Assembly: GCA_938036315.1 (NCBI GenBank)
Contig: CALHPK010000007.1
Span: 52,876 to 116,875, forward strand
Direction of reading: 5' to 3'
From: an uncultured bacterium
GTDB lineage: Bacteria > Calescibacteriota > Calescibacteriia > Calescibacteriales > Calescibacteriaceae
Length of the DNA: 64,000 nt
A program made the position numbers and the translations under genes. The notes beneath the pieces were generated by a model. The model made no database searches, was not told the DNA's origin, and saw only the letters and a program-made list of their open reading frames with translations. Positions 50,548 through 59,730 of this stretch are shown here, one piece after another (the stretch's first letter is position 1; every line of letters begins with the position of its first letter).

Positions 50548-52722
50548 TCACATCGTTAAATTTATCCCAAGCTTATCCGAGCTGAAGCGAGATATGACCT
50601 GAATCGTCTTGGGTGTAAGAGATGGGAAAATGGATTTATACTTTTCTGCCTTCTGTATTTCCACCCCCTTGCCGGTCTTCCCGTATATATAGTCCATATA
50701 AAAGATAATCACAGCAAATTTTTTATATGGGTCGAGCTTTTCGAAAAATTCACGGCGAATTCCCACACTTTGGACTATCTCCTCAGAAATCTGAGGATCA
50801 ACGGAGGAGAAAGCAGAGTATATCTCATCTAGCACTGGTTGTGGGATTCCGAGCTTTTTCAAGTTAGCGGGGTTTATATTATACAGCATAAGTAGGGCTT
50901 CATTATATCGCTGTTTTGCTTCTTTATCTGCCGGATTCTTAGAGATGTAGTCATCCATAATTCTTTTGGCAAGTGAATAATTCCCCCTTTTAAAGAGAAA
51001 ATCTATGTAGTACTGTAGGTTTTGTGATTTTTCATTGCTATCTTTTGCTGTTTCATATGCTTTTTTGTACATTTCTTCAGCGGTTTTTTCATACCCTTTC
51101 TTGTTCTCATATATTTTGGCTATCTTAAGATATGCTCTGGGATTGTCAGGAGAAAACCTTACTGCCTTCTCATAAGCTGAGGCGATTTGCGATTCATCCT
51201 CTTGGAGCATTTCCAAAAGGCTTGCATATTTGAGCCAAGCTTCTCCATTCTGCTTGAATTCAGAGTCAAGGGTGAACAATTTCTCAAAGAATCCCTTTGC
51301 TTTTTTCATATCAGATTTATTTTCTGGATTTGAGAAAAGTTGAGCAAGAAGATAGTATGCTTCCGCATTGAATGGGTCTTCTTTAGTGGCGTCTTCTAAA
51401 ACCTTAGTGGCTTCTGCTATTCTACCGAGTTGGAAGTATATTTCTCCAAGAAGTGTCAGGTACTTTGCGAAAAGTTTTTGCAGATTCCTGTCGTATTTGA
51501 TCTCTTCAGATCTTGCTATCATATCGACAGCTCTTTTTGCGGGTTCTGATGCCTGGTCCCATTTTTGAAGGTATTTCAGGGCAAGAGCTCTTTTGTAAAA
51601 GAGAGTATGATCTGCCGATTCGCCCGCAAGGTCTATTGCTCTTCTGAGAGCTTCATCTGATAGTTCATATTTTTTCATAAGTGCGTAAGCATCGGCTAAT
51701 TTGGCATAGACAGCCGGAGTTTCCGAATATCTCAGAGCAGTCCTATACACTTCGGCAGCATCTTCATATCTTTTCTCATCTATGTAGATATCTCCTATTG
51801 ATATGTAAGGATCAGCAAAATCTGGTTTTATCTCAACTGCTTTTCTAAATTTATCGAGAGCTTTGATACTTTGTCCCCTTTTCAGTAGACCCACACCTTC
51901 TTCATAAAGTTGTAAGGATAGGCAGAATTGTCCGAGAATTCTTCCTCTTTTTATTATATCCTCAGGAAGACAGAAATATGTTGATATGGTATCTACTTCT
52001 CCTTTATCTGAGCAGTCGCGGGAGTTGATTTTTTTCTCTATCTCCCCCATTCTCTTTCTCATTCTATCCACAAATTCGTAATACATATCGCTAACATCAG
52101 ATAGTGCTATTTCTTGAAGATCGGCTTGTAGAGAGTTTACCTTATTTCGTGCTGAAGAGTATACATTACAGAATGATTTATCATCTGCTTTTGTGAGACT
52201 ATCTCTTATGTCTAAGTATGTGATGAGCTGTTCCGATAATTTTGGAGATACGGAGAATTTTACAACGCACATAAAGTCATAACCATCTTTATTTATATCT
52301 CCTTCGGAGCATATTGTTTTCCTTATATTTTTAAGGTTGTCAGATATTATCTTTTGCTCAAACATAAGAAGTTTATCTGATTTTGATTTTATGCTAATGA
52401 AATTAGAAAAATCATCAATGTCGAACTCAAGTTTTGTGGAGAAATTTCCAGATTTTGAGATTTTAGCTTTCTGAGTTCGTGATTCCACTAGGTTCCCTTC
52501 TTTAGATGTAATCTCGGCTTTGCATTCTATATCTGTTTTAGTGAGGATTGGGAGTAATCTTTGATAATCTGATTCAGATATGTCAGCTGGTCTTTGGATA
52601 TTTCCAGTGACTTCAAAAACTACTCTCTTCGGACCACCGCAACCTACTATCGATAAACCAATGGAAGCAAGCAAAACAGAGAAAACTGCCTTTTTTGTCA
52701 CCTTAATTTTTTTCAGATTCAT
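50548..52722 (-). CDS. TPR-repeat lipoprotein
   Basis: The 724-residue product has a lipobox SIVGC (Cys28). An N-terminal beta-rich region (about 35-165) precedes a tandem array of tetratricopeptide repeats from about residue 290 to 600, read in units such as ALDKFRKAVEIKPDFADPYISIGDIYIDEKRYEDAAEVY, each about 34 residues with the A/G-Y-x-x-A pattern. TPRs mediate protein contacts, so it is probably an outer-membrane assembly factor or scaffold. The C-terminus (PVLDEIYSAF, FFEKLDPYKKFAVIIFYMD) is unassigned. A GGGGGG stretch precedes the ATG. Confidence 0.8.
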   Translation of the reverse strand: MNLKKIKVTKKAVFSVLLASIGLSIVGCGGPKRVVFEVTGNIQRPADISESDYQRLLPILTKTDIECKAEITSKEGNLVESRTQKAKISKSGNFSTKLEFDIDDFSNFISIKSKSDKLLMFEQKIISDNLKNIRKTICSEGDINKDGYDFMCVVKFSVSPKLSEQLITYLDIRDSLTKADDKSFCNVYSSARNKVNSLQADLQEIALSDVSDMYYEFVDRMRKRMGEIEKKINSRDCSDKGEVDTISTYFCLPEDIIKRGRILGQFCLSLQLYEEGVGLLKRGQSIKALDKFRKAVEIKPDFADPYISIGDIYIDEKRYEDAAEVYRTALRYSETPAVYAKLADAYALMKKYELSDEALRRAIDLAGESADHTLFYKRALALKYLQKWDQASEPAKRAVDMIARSEEIKYDRNLQKLFAKYLTLLGEIYFQLGRIAEATKVLEDATKEDPFNAEAYYLLAQLFSNPENKSDMKKAKGFFEKLFTLDSEFKQNGEAWLKYASLLEMLQEDESQIASAYEKAVRFSPDNPRAYLKIAKIYENKKGYEKTAEEMYKKAYETAKDSNEKSQNLQYYIDFLFKRGNYSLAKRIMDDYISKNPADKEAKQRYNEALLMLYNINPANLKKLGIPQPVLDEIYSAFSSVDPQISEEIVQSVGIRREFFEKLDPYKKFAVIIFYMDYIYGKTGKGVEIQKAEKYKSIFPSLTPKTIQVISRFSSDKLGINLTM

Positions 52723-52898
52723 CTTATCAACCCCCCTTTTTTCGAAGTTTTGGTTTACTTTTATTTTATTTCATTTTATTTTTTAACAAACTAAGTAAAT
52801 ATTAATTTTTGTTTCTATTACGTATTTTAAACGTAGTAAAGATTTTTCAAACATATTAAAAAGTAATAAAGATATGTAGAAGATTAAATTTTTCTAAC

Positions 52899-53363
52899 TT
52901 AGTTAGATTGATTGTCTTGTGTTTTGGTGGGCAAGGACGGGGGTTGATTTTGATCAGAAACCAGAGTTGATAGTTCAGTAATAAAGTTTTTGATTTCATC
53001 TTTCAGTCTTTTCAGGAATTCTGGGGATAGGCCAGGGTCTTCAAATTCTCTGTAGATAACCTTTACCTGTGGTGGAGCGAAGAATAAGATTCTAGCAAGA
53101 ATCACTATATATTCGTATTGTGGGATTTTGGATGTATTGAGGGGTTTGGAATGAAGCTCAGAAGTATCTATTCCATCTTCGTTTAGTATTTGTATCACTT
53201 CGGAAGGGATAGTTCCTAATGGACGTACCCCCGCACTTTCTACTTCAAATTCTTTCAGATACTTTCTTGCATATGCTTCTGCTATAATGCTTCTGACAGC
53301 ATTACCAACGCAAAGAAATAGTATTCTTTTTTTCGGTTTTTCTCGGTTATCATTTTCATTCAT
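52899..53363 (-). CDS. Low-molecular-weight protein tyrosine phosphatase / arsenate reductase-like
   Basis: The 154-residue protein has the LMW-PTP fold: the CX5R loop ILFLCVGNAVRSIIAEAYARKYL (C-V-G-N-A-V-R) and VESAGVRPLG, GIDTSELHSKPL. Family members dephosphorylate phosphotyrosine or reduce arsenate. The Cys-x5-Arg is intact, but the usual D-P acid loop is only loosely represented by FEDPGL. It starts eight bases inside the end of the large glycosyltransferase gene, so a role in controlling surface-glycan synthesis is possible (inference). Confidence 0.75.
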   Translation of the reverse strand: MNENDNREKPKKRILFLCVGNAVRSIIAEAYARKYLKEFEVESAGVRPLGTIPSEVIQILNEDGIDTSELHSKPLNTSKIPQYEYIVILARILFFAPPQVKVIYREFEDPGLSPEFLKRLKDEIKNFITELSTLVSDQNQPPSLPTKTQDNQSN

Positions 53364-55803
53364 AGAATAAGATTTTCAGTTTCTGTTCTTCTTTGTGTAT
53401 TTTAATTATTTTATTTTCTGCAAGGGAAAATCCGCCTGGTTTCTTGCAAGTATAGAAATCTTTTATTTCACCGGATTTGACAAATTCAAAAATGATTTCA
53501 GCTTCTCCTGAGAGCATAAAATTGTTACCTATGGGGGTTAGGATGGCCTTTAAATAGTCAATAAATGAAATGTCAAAGAAAATCTTGTGTTCGGCTATTA
53601 TATCATTTGATGATATAAGAAAAACTTTTTTCTCAGGGTGTATTTGTAATTCATTAAGTATTGCTTCCTTTATATTTTTGGCGAATTTCGCTGATACATT
53701 GTTCAAATTGTGTTTTTTAAGTTTCTCATCAATAATTTTCCTTGAGTCTTTATCTGGAGATATAATAATAAAATCTGTATATGGAAATAAGTTCCATCTA
53801 ATAAATTTCAGAGTCAGATCGAGTGTTTGAATGTTTTCATTTACAATAAGGACTTTTGCAAATTTTTGTTTATATATGCCGTCAAAATCAGGGATTTCTG
53901 AAGGAACATTTTTCCCGTGCTTCGCTTTATCTAAAGTCTTATCTAAGATATCAGATATATATCCTTCCTGATCGATGGATAGGAGTTTTGAAAAATTGAT
54001 TGACAGATCTTCTATATTTAGTTCTGAGATTTTTCCTGTGACTATAAATGGGCTAAGGAGTTCTATACTTTTGTATGAGATTGATTTTTCAAGGGATTTC
54101 AGAAGAGCTTTGAAAGCATCTGAGAATCTAGAATTTTTTATCAATGCTTTAGCATAGATAAATTGATAGTGCCAATTATTCGAATAGTTTAGTATATCCT
54201 CAAAGATACTTAGGGAATATCGGAGAGTTTGAGAGTTGTACAAAGAAACGTAGTATAGAATATATGCTTTGATAAATTTTAGAGAATTTTCTATGTTGAG
54301 TAACAGATTATCTGTGTTTTCTTTGATGTAGATGTATCTGAGGTCAGGGAAGTAGATTTCTTGGACTGGAACTATTGAGCAGATAAAAGGAGTGGATTTT
54401 ATTATTTCAGTAACTTTTTCCGGGTTATTTTTAGCTATCAAGAATCTTTGCAGAGCTAAATCAGATAAGGTATAAGCTATTTCAAAATTGAAACGATTAA
54501 GTTCGAATACGGCTAAGTTTGCCGGGAGAATAAAATCGTACTGGTCTGAATTTTTGGTTAACATCTCAAATATTTCTGGTGGAGAAGTTGGGAGATTTTC
54601 TGGCGAAAGGTAAAGTGAGAGAACTTTTTTCGAATTTATATATATTTGTGGAGCTACTTCTGATCTGGTTATTTCTTGTAGAGTGTGACCTGATATTTCG
54701 TTTTCGAGATCCTTTAAAAGTTCCGAATTTATTTTACTGAGATATTTTTTTGATTTTGGTGATAATCCATATATATCTATAACTTGATCAAGGTATAGTG
54801 TATTGAGAAATTTTCCTATGGTTTTGTTTTTTTTGTAGATTTCAAGTCGCTTGAGTGTTTGTTCTTTTGCTTTATCGAGATTTTGCTTTACAGTTTCGAT
54901 CATCTCAAGGAGTCTTACTTCTGGAAGAAACTTTTGTCTAAGTGATAGAATTCTTTCGATTCTTTCTCTTTGGTTGTGTTGTGAATGGATCAAGCTCAGA
55001 GCTTCCTTTATTGTATGATCTATTTTTTGTAGATCGTTGTATATAATGAAATCTTCATTTTTCACAAAGATGTTGCTAAATTCTTCTGAGTTTGTAATGA
55101 GTATGGAGCCAGCAAGGATAGCTTCTGGTCTGTGAAACTCCTTCCTTCTATGATATGTTATTACAAATTTTGAATTAAGAAGAAAATCTTCATATGTTTT
55201 GGGATCAAGGTATTTGTTAGATAGCTTAAATTTAAGACCTAATCTTTCTGATGCTTTGATGATTTCAAGGATTAATTTCCCTCTTTCTGGAAATAGAAAA
55301 GGATCGAGGTTTCCGGAATAGAATATGTCAATAGTTCTCAGATAAAGAGGTTTTATTTCTTTGGATGAGAATCTAAATCCGCACCATATAGGGAATTTTA
55401 TGATATTTCTGATCCCTGCGGACTTTAGGAATTTGAGTGTTTCATCTGAGAAGGTGATAACAAGGTCGGCAATTTTCAGAATTGGTATAGATCTTAAGAT
55501 TTCGTAGTCAAAATCACAGGTTGCAAAGACTAAAGGGTATGGGCATAGATGGAGATTTAGGGGGAAAAATAGATATTCTGGTCCTTGGATTAGGACAAAG
55601 TCGGGTTCCCATTGCAGTTTTTTTAAGATAGAAAGAATATCTTCTCCGATACTGAAGTTTATGTCAGCATCTGATATACCAAAGGTTGTGATTTTGTATC
55701 CGCTCTGAAGGAAGAAATTTTTATGTTTCTGGGCTATGGAGCCGAAATGGAGATGATTTATATTACTTCCGGGAATGTTTATTCCATAGATTAAGATATT
55801 CAT
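53356..55803 (-). CDS. Large CgeB-like glycosyltransferase with TPR-like C-terminal half
   Basis: Residues 1-320 resemble CgeB/Glyco_trans_1_2 proteins: MNILIYGINIPGSNINHLHFGSIA, DFVLIQGPEYLFF, ADLVITFSDETLKFLKSAGI, YSGNLDPFLFPERGKLILEII and SKFVITYHRRKEFHRPEAILAGSILITN. After that come helical repeats and a distinct C-terminal Rossmann-like part (KVLIVNENIQTLDLTLKFIRW). A Lys/Glu-rich coil links them. The overall function is unknown but surface glycosylation is likely. A TAATCT hexamer lies 6 nt before the ATG, and a 22-bp tandem duplication covers the start. Confidence 0.6.
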   Translation of the reverse strand: MNILIYGINIPGSNINHLHFGSIAQKHKNFFLQSGYKITTFGISDADINFSIGEDILSILKKLQWEPDFVLIQGPEYLFFPLNLHLCPYPLVFATCDFDYEILRSIPILKIADLVITFSDETLKFLKSAGIRNIIKFPIWCGFRFSSKEIKPLYLRTIDIFYSGNLDPFLFPERGKLILEIIKASERLGLKFKLSNKYLDPKTYEDFLLNSKFVITYHRRKEFHRPEAILAGSILITNSEEFSNIFVKNEDFIIYNDLQKIDHTIKEALSLIHSQHNQRERIERILSLRQKFLPEVRLLEMIETVKQNLDKAKEQTLKRLEIYKKNKTIGKFLNTLYLDQVIDIYGLSPKSKKYLSKINSELLKDLENEISGHTLQEITRSEVAPQIYINSKKVLSLYLSPENLPTSPPEIFEMLTKNSDQYDFILPANLAVFELNRFNFEIAYTLSDLALQRFLIAKNNPEKVTEIIKSTPFICSIVPVQEIYFPDLRYIYIKENTDNLLLNIENSLKFIKAYILYYVSLYNSQTLRYSLSIFEDILNYSNNWHYQFIYAKALIKNSRFSDAFKALLKSLEKSISYKSIELLSPFIVTGKISELNIEDLSINFSKLLSIDQEGYISDILDKTLDKAKHGKNVPSEIPDFDGIYKQKFAKVLIVNENIQTLDLTLKFIRWNLFPYTDFIIISPDKDSRKIIDEKLKKHNLNNVSAKFAKNIKEAILNELQIHPEKKVFLISSNDIIAEHKIFFDISFIDYLKAILTPIGNNFMLSGEAEIIFEFVKSGEIKDFYTCKKPGGFSLAENKIIKIHKEEQKLKILFYE

Positions 55804-55826
55804 AACACAAGATTAAGATATTCATA
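55788..55826 (-). repeat. 22-bp-period tandem duplication over a start codon
   Basis: AGATTAAGATATTCATA occurs exactly at 55788-55804 and 55810-55826. Each copy contains a CAT (ATG on the minus strand) and the -10-like element, so there are two start/promoter modules 22 bp apart; the outer ATG is out of frame. Confidence 0.75.
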
Positions 55827-55908
55827 GGTTTAGGTACCCGCTAAACTTTACATATTTAGCAAAGTTTTAGTAAGGATTATTATTATATTAATAAAGGAGG
55901 TGAATCTT

Positions 55909-56499
55909 ATGCCTAAAAAGGGGAGCGATGAAGTATCTAAAAAAGAAGAGGGAAGCGGAGAATCTAATCAGTATCATCAGCAAGGGGAAGTAGTTCATAA
56001 AGAAGAGAAGATAAAAATGGTTGTTGCTACGGTAGTAATAGATCATGTAACACAAACGCCTGCAGTGATTCTCAAAGAAGAAGGTGGGGAAAGATTTCTC
56101 CCAATCTGGATTGGAATAAACGAAGCTAATGCTATAATGATGGAGCTTGAGAACATCAAATTTGAAAGACCTCTAACTCATGACCTTGTAAAGAATCTGT
56201 TCAATACGCTGGGGATAAAGCTTGAAAAAGTAGAAGTTTCTGATCTCAAAAATGCAACTTACTATGCAACTTTGTATATTGAGTATGATGGTAAGAAGTA
56301 TCAGATAGATTCTCGTCCATCTGATGCAATAGCTATTGCACTGAGGCTTGGGGGAGATATATATGTTGATGGGCTTGTTTTTGATAAAACAAGAAGTGCG
56401 GAGTTTATCAAAGGTATTCCATCTGCCATAGCCAAAAGGAAGGAAGAAGTTTTACTTGATATAGTGTCAGAAGAGGACTTTGGCAAGTTTAAGATGTAG
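55909..56499 (+). CDS. Bifunctional nuclease family protein (DUF151/BFN)
   Basis: After a Lys/Glu-rich N-terminus (about 30 residues), the BFN domain begins VVATVVIDHVTQTPAVILKE. The family strings RFLPIWIGINEANAIMMELENIKFERPLTHDLVKNLF, and SRPSDAIAIALRLGGDIYVDGLVFD are intact. Members have DNase/RNase activity in some organisms. The ATG at 55909 has a perfect AAGGAGGTGA Shine-Dalgarno; the frame also has a GTG at 55900 inside that signal. The next gene starts three bases after the stop. Confidence 0.85.
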   Translation: MPKKGSDEVSKKEEGSGESNQYHQQGEVVHKEEKIKMVVATVVIDHVTQTPAVILKEEGGERFLPIWIGINEANAIMMELENIKFERPLTHDLVKNLFNTLGIKLEKVEVSDLKNATYYATLYIEYDGKKYQIDSRPSDAIAIALRLGGDIYVDGLVFDKTRSAEFIKGIPSAIAKRKEEVLLDIVSEEDFGKFKM

Positions 56500-56502
56500 A
56501 GG

Positions 56503-57300
56503 GTGAGATACACACTTTGCCAGAAAATATTAAATATTTTGGCATTTGCGCTCTCGAGCATAGAGAGTAAACAGAGTTTCCGTGGCTTTCGCAGAGAAGA
56601 AATAGCTCTAAGGAATCTTAGAGTTGTTCTAGGAAGGTTACCATCAAAGGATGAGTTAAGATCGGTATTCTTTTACCATGCATTGTATCATCTTCAACTT
56701 GGCTTTGCCCCAAAGAAGGATCTGAATCTTGACGATAGAAGCTGGACTTATATTCAGGATATGATCCGTATAGCAGAGGAGGCGGGGGCTGTTTTTGTTT
56801 CGGCTCACTTGGGATTGCCAGAGCTCGTATCTTACTTCCTCAGTAAATCTGGGATAGATGTTTTTGTCCTTGTTGAGAGTTTAAGGAATAGGGCTGAGAG
56901 GTTATTTTTCGGGTTGGCTCGGCAAAGGTTTCAAATTAACTTGACAACAAGTATCAGATACATTCTGAAGGAATTGAAGGAGCCTCGAGGTAAAATTTTT
57001 GCTTTCCTTCTCGATAGACCAATCCCGGGGGCGGAATCTGTTCGTATTTTTGGTAGAGAGTCAAGAATAAGTTCTATTCCTTTCAAAATTAGTGAAAGAT
57101 TTGGATTGAGAGTATTCGGATTCAAGGTTGTAAGACATAAAGAATTCATCCCGCCGTTACTATCTCCACATAATTTCCTGTTTTCTTTCCAGATGAGAGA
57201 GTTAGAAAATTTCCAAGATATGGTTTCATTTATTGAGCAGATTATAATAGGCCATTATTTGCAATGGAACCCTTTTTGTATTTATCCTTTTACTTTTTGA
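56503..57300 (+). CDS. Lipid A biosynthesis acyltransferase-like protein (LpxL/HtrB family)
   Basis: The 265-residue protein has the H-x4-E acyltransferase motif as SAHLGLPELVSYFL, with the text AGAVFVSAHLG before it. Later LLDRPIPGAESVRIFGRE is typical of the LpxL/HtrB fold. It would add an acyl chain to lipid A at the inner membrane. The start is a GTG three bases behind the previous stop. No long N-terminal helix is present, though the first 18 residues are hydrophobic. It is a small but useful hint that the cell has an outer membrane. Confidence 0.8.
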   Translation: MRYTLCQKILNILAFALSSIESKQSFRGFRREEIALRNLRVVLGRLPSKDELRSVFFYHALYHLQLGFAPKKDLNLDDRSWTYIQDMIRIAEEAGAVFVSAHLGLPELVSYFLSKSGIDVFVLVESLRNRAERLFFGLARQRFQINLTTSIRYILKELKEPRGKIFAFLLDRPIPGAESVRIFGRESRISSIPFKISERFGLRVFGFKVVRHKEFIPPLLSPHNFLFSFQMRELENFQDMVSFIEQIIIGHYLQWNPFCIYPFTF

Positions 57301-57412
57301 GCTCTTTTGATGATCGTGTGGAATCCTATCTATATTGTGTAAAACTTTGAAAAAAAATGCAGTTGGTCGATTTATTATACAAAGAAAGAAAGAATAAATT
57401 TTACTTTTGGAT

Positions 57413-59008
57413 ATGGGAAAGGGATTTACATCTTTGTTTGAAAAGCTGACAGGTAAAGAAGATAAGCTTCTCAAGAATATAATAGCAGAAATCGAAAGAG
57501 CGGAAGAAGAGAAGAAAAGAGGAGGAGTCGGGGAAGAGCAACTGAAGGAGTCCGGATTAGAGATCAGAAAGGAAGAGAAGATAGGCGAAGAAATCGGAGA
57601 GAAAGAGGTTGACTTTTCGGCCATCGGGAAAATATTTGAGCTTGAAGAAGCTAGAGAAAGAGCGGAAAGAGCAATGGAGCTGATTAGGGAAGAATTGGAG
57701 AGGAGGGAAAAAGAGGAGAAGGCAATAATAGAGCTCCCTTCAGTAGAGATCCCTTCGGTGGAGGTTCTTCCGCCAGAGTCTATAGCAGAAGCTAAAGCGG
57801 AAACTTTGCCGGAGATTCAAGAGATCCAAGAGATTAAAGCTGGGAAAGAGGTTGCGCCAAAGGAGTTAGAGATGAGAGCGGAAGGAGAGGAAGGGGAGGA
57901 GCGGCTTCAGAAGGCCTATGAAAAATCTGAGGAGCTCCTATCTGAAGAGAAAGCATACAGAAAGATAACTGAGAGAGTAGAAGGTAGAAAGAAGGTGGTT
58001 GAGGGTGCTGAGGATTTGAAGAGAAAAATTGTCATATCTATAGATATTGATGAAGGAGAGATTTCGGGGAAAGAAGCCGCAGAGCTAAAGAGAGAGGGAA
58101 CTCCGTACCTTGAAGAACCATTGAAATATAGTGGTCAAAATGGTAAAATAAATTCTATGGAGAAGGGAAAAGAGGGAGCGGAAGAGTTGGAGGTCAGGGG
58201 TAGGGCAGGGGGTAATGTTATAATTCAGGAGATAATAAATAGAATCCGCTCCGACATAATAGCAAAGTCCGAGGTCGAGGCTAAAAAGAGAATAGATGAG
58301 GCCGAAAAAAAAGCTAAAGAAATAATAGATAATGCTTACAAAGAATCAGAAAGAATAATAAATGAGGCGGTGTCAAGAAGTTTAGATATATCAAGGGAGA
58401 TAGAAAAGGAAGCTGAAGATAAGGGATACAAGGTGGGTTATGAAAAAGGATACAAAGATGGATTAGAAAAGGGGCATGAAGAGGGGTACAAAAAGGCTCT
58501 GTCGGAAGCCAGATATGCTCTTGAGCTTATAAGAAAGGTTGCTGATGAGGTATCATATGCAAAAGAGAAGTTTTCAGATGACTTCCCAAAGATTGTTCTC
58601 CATCTCACATTAGTTGCCTTAAAGACAATCCTTATGACTAACTTTGTCAAAGATGAGGAGCTTGTGATAAGAGTTGTAAAAGATGCCTTAGAAAAAGTTA
58701 AAGATTTTAAGATCGTTAAGATAAAGCTGAATAAAGCAGATGTCGAACTCGTGAAGAAATATTTTGATCTTCCAAAAGATATAGAAATTGTTCCAGCTCC
58801 AGATGTTGAAAGGGGAGATGTCAAGATTGAGATGAAGGAAGGTTACTTCGAGTCAACTATCAAATGGAGGGAAAAAATTATAGAAGATGTACTTAAAGGA
58901 GAACTTCTTAACCTCTCAAGAGAGGATTACGCAAAAGAACACAAGAGTGAATCTATTGTCAAAGATGAGGATGTAAAAGTTGAAGGTGAAGAGAAAAAAG
59001 AAACTTGA
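57413..59008 (+). CDS. FliH/YscL-like protein with long acidic coiled-coil N-terminus
   Basis: The ATG at 57413 was chosen over a TTG at 57407. Residues 1-270 are a highly charged Glu/Lys-rich, low-complexity region. Residues about 280-340 form a coiled coil, and a glycine zipper (GYKVGYEKGYKDGLEKGHEEG, i.e. G-x3-G repeats) is the hallmark of FliH and V-ATPase E-like stators. The C-terminal part (DDFPKIVLHLTLVALKTI, VIRVVKDALEKVKDFKIVKI, VERGDVKIEMKEGYFESTIKW) follows the FliH pattern. FliH binds the FliI ATPase of flagellar or type III export. No other export gene is in this window. Confidence 0.7.
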   Translation: MGKGFTSLFEKLTGKEDKLLKNIIAEIERAEEEKKRGGVGEEQLKESGLEIRKEEKIGEEIGEKEVDFSAIGKIFELEEARERAERAMELIREELERREKEEKAIIELPSVEIPSVEVLPPESIAEAKAETLPEIQEIQEIKAGKEVAPKELEMRAEGEEGEERLQKAYEKSEELLSEEKAYRKITERVEGRKKVVEGAEDLKRKIVISIDIDEGEISGKEAAELKREGTPYLEEPLKYSGQNGKINSMEKGKEGAEELEVRGRAGGNVIIQEIINRIRSDIIAKSEVEAKKRIDEAEKKAKEIIDNAYKESERIINEAVSRSLDISREIEKEAEDKGYKVGYEKGYKDGLEKGHEEGYKKALSEARYALELIRKVADEVSYAKEKFSDDFPKIVLHLTLVALKTILMTNFVKDEELVIRVVKDALEKVKDFKIVKIKLNKADVELVKKYFDLPKDIEIVPAPDVERGDVKIEMKEGYFESTIKWREKIIEDVLKGELLNLSREDYAKEHKSESIVKDEDVKVEGEEKKET

Positions 59009-59718
59009 TGGATGCTCCAACTCAATCAAAAGATGATATAATCTCTTTTTTCAAGTATGAATTTTATGTTAGTAATAAGGTGTTTTATCCGCGTCCTGAG
59101 ACAGAGATTCTTGTCGAAGTTGCGCTCGATTACCTAAAAGACTACATCCTAAACAAGAAAGTGGACAAAATTATTATTGTTGATGTTGGGGTTGGTACTG
59201 GATGTGTGATAATATCGATTGCGAAGGAGCTCCAAAAATATTTGAAAGCTTTTGAGATCAAAGCTTACCTTGTCGGAATTGATATAGATAAAGAAGCGAT
59301 AAAGCTCTCTAAGAAAAATGCAGAGTTCAATTCTGTTGGGATATATCTTGTATTAGCTGATAAACTCTCAGCCATAAAAGAGGCAAATTTTGTTATTTCA
59401 AATCCTCCGTATGTTAGTCTAAAACTCAAGGACAAATTAGAGATTACCGATCCACCATGGACAGTATTTGGGGGACTGAGAGGATATGAATTCATATTGG
59501 ACATTTTGGAGCAATCTTACTATGTACTGAAACCTGGGGGATTTCTGTTTTTAGAAGTGGGGTATGATGATCTGAAGTATTTCAATATGGATGATCTGAG
59601 GAAGGAGAGTAAGGAAGCTATTTTATCTTTTGCCCGTAAATTTAGTTTTTATGTTTATCCTCCGGTGAAGGATTATAGAAAGCTTGAGAGAGTTATAATT
59701 ATGCGCAAGATTTCTTAG
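59005..59718 (+). CDS. prmC: Release factor glutamine methyltransferase
   Basis: PrmC (HemK) methylates the GGQ glutamine of peptide release factors. Diagnostic text: FYPRPETEILVEVALDYL, IIIVDVGVGTGCVIISIAKEL and FVISNPPYVSL (N-P-P-Y). The 237-residue length is shorter than the usual 280 because the N-terminal helical release-factor-binding domain is nearly absent. The ATG overlaps the previous stop by 4 bases. Family confidence is high; activity with the trimmed N-terminus is unknown. Confidence 0.88.
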   Translation: MMDAPTQSKDDIISFFKYEFYVSNKVFYPRPETEILVEVALDYLKDYILNKKVDKIIIVDVGVGTGCVIISIAKELQKYLKAFEIKAYLVGIDIDKEAIKLSKKNAEFNSVGIYLVLADKLSAIKEANFVISNPPYVSLKLKDKLEITDPPWTVFGGLRGYEFILDILEQSYYVLKPGGFLFLEVGYDDLKYFNMDDLRKESKEAILSFARKFSFYVYPPVKDYRKLERVIIMRKIS

Positions 59719-59730
59719 GTTGTAAGCTTG

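Noticed and set aside
57347-57378. TTGAAA / TATTAT promoter before the FliH-like gene
   Set aside because: The spacing of 20 bases between the hexamers is too long for a confident call.
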